Assembly: GCA_003952965.2 (NCBI GenBank)
Contig: CM025850.1
Span: 12,254,663 to 12,318,662 of the forward strand
Source: Morella rubra
Lineage: Eukaryota > Streptophyta > Magnoliopsida > Fagales > Myricaceae
Length of the DNA stretch: 64,000 bases
Direction of reading: 5' to 3'
Shown in pieces: positions 48,816-61,200 of this stretch. The position numbers and the translations under genes are program-made. Each line of letters begins with the position of its first letter. Positions within the stretch are counted from its first letter, which is position 1. The notes beneath the pieces are model-generated. The model did no database searches and had not been told where the DNA came from. It saw only the letters and a list, made by a program, of their open reading frames with translations.

Positions 48816-50594
48816 CCACCCACACTAGGCGGCAAGCACCTCGCCTACAACCACACCACTCTTGCAGCTTCCCCTTACGGTGACCACTGGCGCAACCTTC
48901 ATCGTATCAGTGCCCTTGAGATCTTCTCAACTTATCGCCTCAACATGTTCTTGGGCATTCGAAGAGACGAAGTCAAGCACTTGCTACGAAATCTGTCACG
49001 TAACTCGTGCCAGGATTTCGCCAAAGTGGAGCTAAAATCAATGTTCTCAGAGCTCACCTTTAATATCATAATGAGAATGGTGGCAGGGAAGCGTTACTAT
49101 AGCTATGGGGAGGATGTGAAGGATGAGGAAGAAGCGAGACAGTTTAGGGCGTAATAAACGAGGTCTTTGCGAATATAGGGGTGTCAAATCCAGGAGAATA
49201 CGTGCCCCTGTTGCGGTGGATTGACCACGGGAGTTTAGAAAAGAGGATAATGGGACTCGGCAAGAAGATGGATACATTCTTGCAAGGTCTCATTGATGAG
49301 AAGAGGAATTCGTAGGAGGAGGGGAACACTATGATTGACCATCTGCTTTCTTTACAAACATCACAATCGGAATACTATACCGATCAAATTATCAAAAGAC
49401 TTATTCAGGTAATTAAGTACAGTGCATATTGTCTTGATTGCACCCAAAAAAAAAAAATCCAGTGCATATCTCTTGGAAGATATGTTTTTTTAGGTCCTCG
49501 GTAAAAAGTACAGTAGGATATATCCAAAATGAAAGATGAAAAAATAGATGATGCACATCATGGGAATTGCCAGTAGGAAGCATGGCCTTACGCTTAACTA
49601 CTTGGATTTTATAATAGCGACTAATTCATTATTAATGAAGCTGACAGAATAGATGAGCAAAAATACCTTTAAACCATTTTTGGTTTCGCTGCTTCCATGC
49701 ATTTAATTTTAATCAAAGATAGATAAAGTTTTAAATAATATCCATAATCTTCTGAACCTAACTGTGCAGGTTTTGGTCTTTGCTGGGATTGATACCTCAG
49801 CAGTAACATTGGAATGGGCAATGTCTAATTTGCTTAACAATCCTGATACATTGAAGAAGGCTAGAGCAGAATTGGATAGTGAAATTGGAGAGGAGAAATT
49901 GATAGACGAGTCGGATATCTCCAAATTGCACTACCGTCAAAATATAAGCTTGGAGACCCTTCGTTTATATCCTGTAACTCCATTGCTAGTCCCACACATG
50001 GCCTCAGAAGAGTGTACCATTGGAGGATATGATGTTCCAAGTAAAACAAGCGTAATAGTCAATGCATGGGCTATACATAAAGACCCCAAGTTGTGGGATG
50101 ATGCAACCAATTTTAAGCCTGAGAGGTTTGAAATCGAAGAAGGTGATGCATATAAGTTGATGCCATTTGGAATAGGGGGAAGGGCTTGCCTTGGGGCAGC
50201 CCTTGCTCAACGTACGATTAACTTGGCTTTAGGGTCGTTGATTCAATGCTTTGAGTGGGAAAGGGTTGACGAGGCAGAAGTTAACATGACAGAGGGTAAT
50301 GGTATGACCATGCCTAAAGCCGTGCCACTAGAGGTTATATGTAGAGCCCGCCCAATCATGAATAAGGTTCTTTATGAGTCTCTGGATGTTTGAATAGTTA
50401 TCTGAAGTTTCAAGTAGGTACTAGTTATCTTTTACAAATTAAGGTTTATGTAATCACTAGTTAACTATACGCATTGTGCCAATAAATTATATTACACTGC
50501 GGTTGTGCATCCATGTACATTTGTTTTTTTTAAAACAAAAAACTGGAAATAAGTCGTACCAATTTCGAAGCGTTGTTTAGATAATGAGAAATAT

Positions 50595-50765
50595 AGTTGT
50601 TGCCATTTGGGTTGGGAAGGAGGGCTTGCACGGTGAGCTTGACTCTGGGGTCATAATTGATTCAATGCTAATTAGAGTGGTCAAGGGATAGTGAGGAAGA
50701 AGTACTTGACATGGAAGAAGAAAATTGGATCACTATGCCTAAAGTCGTGCCTCTAGAGGCAATGT
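50595..50765 (+). pseudogene. Tail-only P450 relic, copy in unit 2
   Basis: It is the partner of 40178-40420 and has lost the centre of the heme loop by deletion. It retains ITMPKVVPLEAM. Confidence 0.7.
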
Positions 50766-51387
50766 CATTGAGCTTGAAGCTGCAGGTATCATAGTTTGTA
50801 CTGGACCAAAAAATGTATCCGTATGTTGAAGAATCGAATTTGTCCCATCAATTTATACACAAGATTGATGCAAATTTCATTCAAGATAAAATGGAGCCCA
50901 AATTGAATCCACTTATTTATCTGCGTGAAAAAAAAAATCCTGATACTTGATACTTTTTTAAATTCTGATCCTTCTTGTGCCACAAAAGCGCCGCTAGCGC
51001 CCATGCCACACGCGTGTGGTGCATCACAGCCACCACGTATTGCTTTGCACTAAACTAAATATTTGTGGAATTTCTACATTAACATATGTCTTCCCACCTC
51101 TTTAGATTTCTCATATAGATATCTATTTTAAAAAACGTTAACACGTATATATTGTGTTTATAGTAGGTACTAAGCATTAATTGTGAAACTAGATACAACT
51201 TTGATTGCATTTCGTAGAAGTGTATACTTTTTTTCTTTTGTCCCCAAATAGGACATCGAAAATATGGGGCAGATAGTGATAAAATTAATTAAGAAAGTGG
51301 TTGGACGTTGGGGAGATAAATATGGACCACATATTTAAAGGGACAATCTAGTGTCTCTGGACACTGGTTGGTTATGTTAATTGGTTT
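50766..51387. other. Duplicated 3' flank, no gene
   Basis: It matches 40421-40990 and 41394-41530 of unit 1 with indels. It includes the empty site of the 388-bp MITE. Confidence 0.6.
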
Positions 51388-51648
51388 GGTTTTGAAAACG
51401 TTGGATAGTGGTTAATTGGCTATTAAGAAAGTGTAATTTGCAAGAGATGGGGGATAGAAAACGGTTTTGAAAACGTTGGATAGTGGTTGGCTACTAGGAA
51501 AGTGTAATTTGCAAGAGTTGGATAGTGGTTGGCTATTAAGAAAGTGTAATTTTTGCAAGAGATGGGGGTTAGAAAACGGTTTTGAAAATGTTGGATAGTG
51601 GTTGGCTATTAAGAAAGTGTAATTTGCAAGAGATGGGAGTTAGAAAAC
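51388..51648. repeat. Minisatellite, about 3.5 copies of a 70-75-bp unit
   Basis: The unit is GGTTTTGAAAACGTTGGATA, GTGGTTGGCTATTAAGAAAG, TGTAATTTGCAAGAGATGGG plus a short end. Unit 1 has one copy (about 41527-41605). Confidence 0.9.
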
Positions 51649-53169
51649 AAAAGCTCAGGAAAGTAAAGAAAAAAGGAAAAGACCGAAACAAATGTTTTCA
51701 TGGATATTTCTCATCTTTGAGTCGGATGTACACTTGCAGTCTCTAATAAAAAATGGGCCTCCATTTTGGGCCTGTGAAAACGGACCGGCTTAATCGGCAC
51801 GGTTCTTTTCCACATCACGGTCTCTTACATATGATAACGGGCCGCTCTTTCTTCCCACGCGTTGGGATTTAGTTTTGATGATTAAAAGTGTAATGGTCTG
51901 GCCCAAACTCGAAACATAAAGAATTCTGTATAAACTGCTTACATGGTTTTTCCAGCCCAATATTTGAAAAGTATTTATTCCAATCAGCAAAATAAAATAT
52001 TCATGAACAGTAAAATACCAAAATTTGTACAATTCTCCATATGCCACATCAAAACAATATAAAAAGATAGTACATTTAAAATTTCACCTTTTCAATATCA
52101 AAGAAATTAATTTCACACGTATTTTCAAACATTTTCGATTTACAAAAGAATCAAATATTTCATGCACTTAATTTTCACAACACAAGAGTTTCAGAAAAAT
52201 CTCATTTACATTAACCTTAAGCTTAATACTTATCAAATAGTTTCCTAACAATCACTCACTCGTAACCTAAATCAATAAAGTCATTAACACCGATATGGAG
52301 TTTGAGTCATCCTTTATAACCTCAAAAATAATAAAACCCTTGCAATAAGAACATCTCTTATACAACACTCTTAGCCCTAAAAACCATAAAATAATCATAA
52401 TTTTAGCCTCCAATATAAGTGACCTCGATTTCTTCGACTTTTAAATTCAAACATAAGATTAAATATTTATCTCATCACTTTTTAAATTCAAACATACTAT
52501 TCTGTTTCTATACTTTAGCTTTTTAAAATCAAAATTAGGATCAGGCCTTCTCTCTTCTTTTAAACTCAAACTACTCATTTAATACATATTTTGAGTTAGG
52601 CTGTTATAAAGGGAAATCATAAATGGCGGACAATCAGTTTTCGGATATTAATTGGCAGAATCTTTATTTTGCAAATATAAAAGGTGACACAGAGACGTTA
52701 ATTAAATCACATCTAAGAAAATGTCTTATTCTCTGTTGGTTTAGTGCCTTCTATATAATTTATAGTGATAATTTATAGCAAAACGAGCACACAAATTTTG
52801 TGTCTAAATTTAAGAATTAATGTATGGCTCAGAACAATGTATTTTTCTAATTGAGTGGAATCTTATGCTTGCTAAAAAGCCAGAAGAGGAATGGATCGGC
52901 AAAAGTGGAAGTCGGCTGTGATTGACAACATGCAGTGCACGTTGTAGTAGCAAGAGGTGTACGTCTGGACGTAATGAAAACAAACAATACCAGTCTATCA
53001 GAGTTAGCAGTCTAATTAATTCATAACAATTGGAGTTGAAAGGTCGATGCACTATAATTAGCCAGAAAACCCATCGCATCAGGAACCAGCTAGCTAGCTG
53101 CAGGCTGCAGCTCTCTTTCACTTCGTTATTGACCTCTTCAAAGTTCAACCCCCTGTCCCTCATCTTCTC
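51649..53169. other. Spacer upstream of the TBL gene
   Basis: It holds the repeat closing unit 2 (51755-52020), then AT-rich sequence. The last few hundred bases presumably carry the TBL promoter; a TATA-like TATATAATTTATAG lies at about 52751. Confidence 0.4.
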
Positions 53170-55133
53170 ATGGATCTTCGACCACCCTCTAGGGAACCCG
53201 CATCACAACAGCACCAGCTTCTCCTCTTCCCCACCCTAAACAAAAGAGAACTGAAATATGCGCTTGTCTTTCTTGTTCTCCTAATCTCTTCTCTCGTTAT
53301 TTTCGATCTTGTTAGCCCTTTTGACCCGCGGTCGGTTTTCGGTACTGGTTTCTTATGGCAAATGCTACCAAGAAAACAGAAGCCATCACTGGAGGCCTGT
53401 GATTTTTCTAATGGCAGATGGGTTTTGGATGAAAGTTACCCTCTTCAATCATACACCGAGGGCTGCCCGTTCCTTGATCCCGGCTTTCGATGCAGTCAAA
53501 ACGGACGAAAAGATCAAGATTACCGTAAATGGCGATGGCAACCGGAGGGCTGCGATCTTCCAAGGTAATCCTTCGGATATGGAGTTTCAGGATGTATGTT
53601 TATGCGTGCCATGCATCGATGCTTTCACAGTTTTTTTTGCACGTCGATGTGAGTTCGTGTCTTTGTGTTTTTTTTTTTTTTAAAGTTCGTAATCTTTCAC
53701 GATATATACAATTCTCTTTCTTAGTTCACACTCTTTCCCCTCGATTCTCAAGAAAACCCTGCAAATCGGCACAGAAAATCTCTTTCTTTAGATAAAGGGG
53801 AAACTCCATGCGTAATTGATGACCCATCAACTACTTGACAACCACAAATAGACATAGAACCGTCCGCATTAATTGGCAAAGAAAACTTCCTTTTCTTGCC
53901 CCTTTCAATTGCAAAAGAACACAAGCCCCTACCTAGTCCTAGTAGGACAAAAAATGGGGCTACGTTTTTCAATTATTTGTGTATGGTTCCTACCATGGTA
54001 CATATCGTTTACGTATAATGAAAGCTTTGGTTCTTTTTTTATTTTATTTTATTGCATCTCAGATTCAACGCAAGCGAGCTGTTGGAAAGAAGCCGGAATG
54101 GACGCATAGTGTTTGCCGGTGATTCTATTGGAAGAAACCAGTGGGAGTCTTTGCTATGCATGCTTGCACAAGCAGTCTCCAACAAGTCAAGAATATATGA
54201 AGTAAATGGAAACCCCATAACCAAACACAAGGGCTTCCTTTCCATGCGGTTCCATGATTACAACCTCACGGTCGAATACTACAGGGCACCTTTTTTAGTT
54301 ATCATCGGCCACCCACCGGAGAACTCTTCGAATCAAGTCCAAACTACCCTTCGGGTAGACGAGTTGCACTGGTATTCCAAACGGTGGATAGGAGCGGATG
54401 TTTTAGTTTTCAATGCCGGCCATTGGTGGAACGAAGACAAAACGATCAAGATGTAAAACTTTTTATCCTACTTTCTCATATTTATTGCGACGAGAAAGGA
54501 AAACTTTTTCCATTTCAATCTAAATGCTTCGTGTTCCCCAATCCTGTGTGTTTCAGGGGCCGCTATTTCCAGGAAGGAGGCCAAGTAAATATGACAATGG
54601 ATATCATGGAAGCGTTCCGGAGGTCTCTACAAACATGGAAGTCTTGGGCATTCCAAAATTTAGATCCTGAAAGGAGTCATATATTCTTCCGAAGCTACTC
54701 CCCAGTGCATTACAGGCAAGTCTTCCTAATTTATTTATCTGCTCAATTCCACGTAGGTTTTTATTACAAATTGGACTATGAACTCTGACTTGTGTAAAAC
54801 TGCAGGAATGGCACGTGGGACAGCGGGGGTTCATGTAACGAGGATACTGAACCAGAAAGAATCTACAAAATGCTGGAAGCTGAACCATGGAATAACGTAT
54901 TCATTTCCAATGTCATCAAACAAATGGAACATAAAAACAGGAAGATCCGGTATTTGAACATCACCTATCTAACAAGCTTTAGGAAAGACGGCCACCCTTC
55001 ACAGAATCGTGAGCCAGGGACTCCAGCTCTAGCTCCACAAGACTGCAGCCATTGGTGCCTACCTGGCGTGCCAGACACATGGAATGAACTTCTCTATGGT
55101 CATCTCTTGTCTAAAGGCTTCAGAACCAACTAA
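53170..55133 (+). CDS. TRICHOME BIREFRINGENCE-LIKE protein, TBL8/TBL9 type
   Basis: This is a predicted Golgi polysaccharide O-acetyltransferase of the TBL/PMR5 family, which adds acetyl groups to wall polymers such as xylan or pectin. Exons 53170-53564, 54063-54452, 54557-54715 and 54806-55133 close in phase and give 423 aa. A short cytosolic N-terminus is followed by one membrane anchor (about 29-50, [15 protein letters not shown]). The TBL domain has [19 protein letters not shown] and [18 protein letters not shown]. The catalytic GDS is at 151-153 ([13 protein letters not shown]), and the DxxH motif is D394-C-S-H397 ([19 protein letters not shown]). The third intron starts with GC. Placement beside the LETM1-like gene matches Arabidopsis TBL8 and TBL9 as I recall. 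The acceptor polymer cannot be told from sequence. Confidence 0.93.
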
Positions 55134-55209
55134 ATGCGACATATAAAAGAAAAAAAGAATCATGTGACTGCATGTGTAAGCTGTACAAAAAATTTGCATT
55201 GGCTTCTAC

Positions 55210-58200
55210 TCAGGCAAGTTCCTCTGCATTCTCAGTTGGATTTTCTTCACAGGTTTCCATCTCCTTGACTTTCTCAAGTTGCCTCAAGAGGTCCAATCTT
55301 TCAGGTCCATATGTGGATGGTATCTGCCAAAAAACTTATCAATGGAGTAGGAGCATCATAAGAAGATTTTCAAGAAAAAAGCTGAGGGCCAAGCCACACA
55401 CCAGAGCTGGTATATATCTTTGAATAGCAGCCAACATGGCCGCATGCCCAACAGCAGTAACCTACAGGACAGTTGTTCTCTACATTAGGAAAGATACAAG
55501 GAAGAAATACCAGAAAGGGAAAAAGGAGCATGTAGTGTTGATCTTTTTTCTTTTCCCCTCCCCTGAAAGCAAATGCAATCTTTAAGGAATGATGTCATTT
55601 TAAACTCACAGGAAGAAGCATCAAAACGCCAATTGGAACAACTGACGCTAAGTCAGTCATCGTTCTTCTGAAAGCTTTCTTTTCTTTTTCAGTCAATTCA
55701 TCTCCTCTAAGTACGCGTCTAAGTAACTCCATGGAAGCAGCAACATCAATAGCTAGCAGCTGGGTTCCTTGCCAGACATCCTGCTCAGTTAATAGAATGA
55801 GATGAATGCATTAAAGCTGATATATTCTCCAATAACCAGTCAAGAAAAAGAAATAGTCATCTCTTGAATCGTAATCCATAATCAAGATTACCAACTCCAA
55901 ACATCAAAATGCAGGGTCCTAGGTCCAAACAAGAGGAGTGGTTGTGTAGGTCTAGGTTATCAAAGTATTAAACAACACCGAGATGGTTAAAATATTTGAA
56001 ATTTCAAGAGTATTGCATAATGTAGATGGCTTAAAATGGTAGTAACAATGTCTACTAGTTAGACCATGGATTAGGTTTTGACTAATGGAAAACCGTAAGA
56101 TATCCATACCGTGCTAGCTTCTTTTAGCTTGACAAATGATTTCTCAATGATACTTTCTTTCTTCTGAACTTGGACCAATTGAGCACCTCTAGCATCATCC
56201 TGATAAGAATCACCAGCATCTGTAACCTTAAACTCCTGAAAACAATTCATAATCTCTAATCAGGAAACCATAGCCTCAAACAACACCAATAGCTAGCAAA
56301 GAGGGGAAATAGCTCATACTACTCTGACACAAATGAACGGGAGTATTAAACAAAATCTACACAAATACATCTCTCGCTCGTCCAGCCACACAGACACACA
56401 CACAAAACCAATAGCCGGCCGTCATTTTGTTTTTTCAGATTATTCTCGCGCACAGTCCCAACAAAATTCATATTATTCCAAAAAAAGGTGAAGGCAAGGC
56501 AAGATTCCCTATAGTCAAAACCTCTTTCCGATGTACAACATGAGGGACAGCCATTATGGCGACCAACCTCAAATCTTAAAGGTCTTTTCACACCCTTATT
56601 GAGTTAGAACTAACTACCATTTGAGAAGGTAAAATACTACCAACTACTTGGAGTAATTGCTTCTTTCAAATTCCAAATTTTCAAGGATTTTCAGAAGACT
56701 ACATGTTAAGAAAATGCTCAGCAAATAGTATATGCTGTGAAATTTTAGACATCTGCTATAGAACATAGCCTGATGCCATAGGGTATTCAAAGGCAACAGA
56801 AATTCTCTTCAGGTACCTTTAACCTAGGCTCCATCCAACATCTAACCCAACCTTGGAATCCCTTTCCTGATGGAACAATTGAATATGTTTTCTTTTATAT
56901 GAAAGCAGTTTAGAAGTTTGAGATATACCACATCATTTTCAGATTGATCAGCACTTCTTTGGACGCGATTTTCAAGTTCTATGAGCTCATTCCTTAGCAG
57001 TTCAAAACGCCGTATTTCATTTGATTCCGACTCTGCCACATCTATATCTGTAGTAGTCTGCTCCACACCTTCATTTTCCTGCATGCAGAAGGGAAACTGA
57101 AATCAGATAACATCCGTTTCAATGAAGCAAACCAGCTTCAAATAGCATGACAGCATTTTAACGCCCTAAGCTACTGATACGTCAAGAAAACAATTGAAGA
57201 AATTGTTACGAAATGACAGGTTAATATGACTAGAAATTTAAGTTTCCTTTACTGCACTTCATTACTAGGCTGAGACTGTTTAGTGTGGAAAGAAGCTAAA
57301 GTAACCCTTAAAAAAGCACTCGGTGGCTGAAGAATGACGCCATGAGGAGACTTAACCCTAAAATCTCAAGACTTTCAGCATGAATACTCACACGTACATA
57401 CAAAAGTATGTTTCTTCGCATTAAGGTCTATTCTAACAAATAGTACTACCAACTGCAAAAAAAACTCTAAAGGGACTATCCAAACTCTTTGATCAGCAGC
57501 AACATACCACTAACTGAGTTCAGTCTCCTCGGTGAAAGAATATTGATATTATGTGTCAAAAATAACAACTATAAGATAAAATAGACGATAATTTAATATG
57601 TTACTGGAACAGTAATCTCAAGTTTGAACGTTGGCTCCACTCTTTAACTTCCATTTTGATATGTATATTACACGAGTTGAGCTCACTTATTAAAGGGGAG
57701 CTGGCACACAAGTGAGCGTGAGTGACAGGATCGTGAGTGATATGATAAAGATAAAGTTGGTAAGTTAACATTGAAAATCTCGAGGAAAGGTACAGTTTAT
57801 GCTCGTAAATGTTATGTGCAGAATCTTAGATCAACTGTCACCTAATGGAAATTTCATTGCATTTTGCTCTTTACAGCGAGGGATGCTTTATGAGGTAGCG
57901 ATGGAAGATTATTTTTCTACTTCACAACTTCACAGATTCCACGTGGAATGTCATATCGGGAGAAATCTTATTTGGTTTTGAAGGTAAAGTCATTAGAAGG
58001 GTAGAATTGAAACTTCTTTTAAATGATTTGTAGTCACTAACTTATGACTAGTTTTGCAATCAAAGGCATATGTGTTTGAGACCTATACTAAGGAGGGGGG
58101 AGGTGGCACCTAGAATGTAGGCCTTTAGTTTAATATGAAAGCACAAATGAAACATGGAAGACGTATGCCTAAAGAATTGAATATGCATGACTATAGATAT

Positions 58201-61200
58201 GCAGTAATGGCCCCCCAAAAAATGCAGATGATGAGTGCACCCAAAAGCATAATAGCAATGTTAGTCCGTGCAAATAATCAAGCGATTGACACAAAACCTC
58301 CCTAAGCAGGAGAATAAATGATATCAGATCAACGCAGTTGGTGTTAACTTTTGGTCAACCACGTCGCATTCGAGCCAAACAGCAATCCTATTGCTCATAT
58401 GCACCAGAAATCCTAAAATGCAAATAATGCATCCGGCTGTAATCCCACACAATATTACATAATAAATGCACAAGTTATCAACAATATATACTCATGCTAA
58501 AAGAAGGGCATACAAATCCATCCATAGTGGACTCTGGACCAGGCTTCCCAGCTGGAGGGCGGATAAAGAAGCTCCACAATCCATAAGATTTGTTAAGAAC
58601 TCTGGAAAGAATAAGATAGATTCACTTAAAGCAAAAAAAGAAGGTAAGACATAGGAGGTCACAGTCAAAATATCAAAGATGAGATTAAATATTAAGCTTC
58701 CAGCATGTGAAAGAGCTAAACCTACTACAGACGTTCCATACCTGTTGCTCTTGTCCAGCTCAACTTTAGCACTCTTCCTGCTTTTCCCTTTCAAGTACTG
58801 TTGCTGATCACTGGTACTTGACTGGGAATGACGGTCACCATCCCCCTGGATGATCAGTATAGAAGCACAGCTAGATATATCAGAAGATACATAAATTTCA
58901 ACAAGAAGGGGAGATGTCAAATAACAACTGTGCAGATGTGATCCTAACTGCTAGAGCATGAGAATGAAGCGATCGAAAAAGAAAGGATTTATCCTGCATT
59001 CTTTTTGGTTTCAACAGAACAACAATTTGAGCTTGACAAGACAATAAGCATCTCAATCTGAAGATGCAAGGAAGACTCATGTGGAAATTGTGGGTTGTTT
59101 CAATGCAAAATTAGGTTTTCTATAAGAAAGTGTATTAGTTAGATGCTGGTGGGAATAGTTTCATACTTTTCTTGTTTGGGTACAAGATAATTCTAAATGT
59201 CCGGGGTTTACTTTTATGCTAAGTACAACATATAAGCGGCTGCCCATAGATACTTGTTAAAAAAAAAAAAAAAAATCACTTCTCTGTCACTAAAATTTTC
59301 ATGTCAACAGATCCTTTAGTCAGTCATAAGACTTAAGACAACACAAAATAAACTCCTAAATACAGCAACTTATTGTGTCATGCCTTGCTAAAACTTATAA
59401 ATTCTGAACCAGACGAAAATCCAATGCTCATAACACTTGCGAGTTCCTCAAGACAGGGAGAAAGTCAAGTTGATTGCAGTCACTGGTAGTCAACATGTTC
59501 TTAGGTCAAAGTTACTCTTTAACAGAATATTGGAGAACGTCAAGAACACCTGCTGCAGTGAAGCTGCTTTTGCTCTGAAAGATGCTTCCAAAAATTCAGC
59601 CTCTTTTTTGAGCTTCCTCATTTTCTCAAGGTCAGAACAAGCAGCTTTTAGATGCTCTTTTCCAGAACCAGAACTTGATAAATGCAACTCTTGAAGCAAC
59701 TTTTCCAGTCTTATAAGAGCTTCTTCCACGCTCTCCAATGCCTGAACCAGATGTCAAGTTCAACATATTGAAGAAGCCTTCAAACAATCCCAAATAAAAG
59801 GAGATAGCATAAAACTTTTCTGACTAGGAAAACAATTGCATTTAGAAACCCATTCATTGGGCTCAACAACAACAGAAAGGTGAAACAGCAAGGTATCATA
59901 TCAAGCTAAGGATATTTTACAATTTATGATCAATCAAAGACTGAGGAACCAGCAACAGAGAAAAAAATTATGTTGATTGCGGAATATCCATGTTGTCCTC
60001 TAAATAGGGCCGTTAGAGATTGCGTTGAGCATTCAACTCAAATTTGGATGCTGTTGCAGGGTAGAAGAATGCAGTGGCAATTGTCTGATTGCTTCGCTAA
60101 AATTGGCCGTTTGACAATCCTCTGTATTCTTTAGCCTAAGAACAAAATGATGACTTATGAATCCAGCTAAAGCACAAAAAAATAATTGCAGATCCTTGTG
60201 ACTAAGGTGTTCCTTGTTGATGGATCAAGTTGTGGGGCAGTTCTGACTTCAACATTAGCATGAAGCCCTTCAATATAGAGAGGATTGAAATGCACTTGAT
60301 TTGAATGGAAAGTAGCCAACCTTGTCAAATGCATCCGACTCCTTATCAGTTGGCAAATAAGTCTTCGAAGCTATCTTCTCAATGGAACTCTTATTGTTGC
60401 TTTCCAGCATGTCGTCCCTGCATCACATATTTTCAGAAACCATAATCTGCAAGTACTGGTTGATTTTACAAACAAAATGCCATGGTCCATACACACCACA
60501 TGCTGATTTAAAGGAATGTTGTTAAAAAGAATGTTAAAACAAAGAGGAGTATACAAATAAACTTGCATGTCTTTGTTTGCAGATGGCCATGTGTGCAAGT
60601 GTGCTTGCATATTTGTGTGTGTCTGTGAGAGAGGGAGAGAGACTGAGCGAGCTTGGCCTCCATTTGTTTACCTCAATATCCCCAATCCTTCCATGCACTC
60701 CATTAACTTGTTGTGGCTGAAAGGTTAGATAACATGTCATATTTGCCAAAATTTCATGCAGCTCTTTGTATTGCAACTATTACTGAACCATGAGTAAAAT
60801 TACCCTCTAGACAGGAACTTTGCTGCTTTAATATTTGAAGGTTTGTCCAGCCATTTACTGTATTTAATAAAGCTCTGAATCCAATAAGAGCAAACATCTA
60901 TTACTTTGGGGATAGCCTCAGCATTGGGAGGACCTTCTCTTTTACTTTTATGGCCATGTGACAGTTTTTGGGTGCCAACATTGCCTGGATAAAAAGGAAG
61001 CCAATCCAACTCTTCGCAGACTACCTACAGATTGACAAAAAACCATGATTAAATTCCATAAGTGAACCATGAAATATATTTTTCAGATTATAGTAACCCT
61101 ACATGCTAACCTCAACATACAATTGATAAGAACTTATTGATGAAAGCTGAGGATAGTATAACACACTACCACCAATAAGGTACCTGAGACAAAGATCAGA

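Larger units (their letters stand above)
46710..50393 (+). pseudogene. CYP81 paralogue, exon 1 wrecked, exon 2 open
   Basis: This is a copy of the gene at 38111. Exon 1 lies at 46710-47021 and 48816-49408, split by the copia element. Within the host sequence there is a net 4-bp gain near 46737-46760 that shifts frame after about ten codons, a 1-bp loss with stops near 49148-49156 (GGGCGTAATAA), and a TAG at 49313-49315. Exon 2 (49770-50393) keeps a full 207-codon frame with AGIDTS, ETLR, PERF and a heme loop [10 protein letters not shown]. It also lost the TATA box (TGTAAAT at 46304). It cannot make a full P450, but a truncated exon 2 product is conceivable. Confidence 0.92.
42838..52020 (+). 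repeat. CYP81 segmental duplication, unit 2
   Basis: It has the same order as 36930-41960: N-terminal relic, shared block (43307-43525), CYP81 copy, tail relic, closing repeat (51755-52000). It is enlarged by a 2.7-kb insertion (about 43530-46220), a LINE piece, a copia element, a small MITE and a minisatellite, and lacks the 388-bp MITE. Confidence 0.8.

Noticed and set aside
49047-49329. Minus-strand frames opposite the broken CYP81 exon
   Set aside because: They are shadows of former P450 coding sequence; the plus strand explains them.
51388-51648. CRISPR-like array
   Set aside because: The repeats are head-to-tail minisatellite units without unique spacers, in a plant nuclear context.
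60534-60776. Minus-strand 80-codon frame (KELHEILANMTCYLTF) as the next LETM1-like exon
   Set aside because: Joining it to the exon ending at 60804 would need an intron of about 27 nt and the phases do not close. The 45-nt exon at 60672-60716 fits phase and family.
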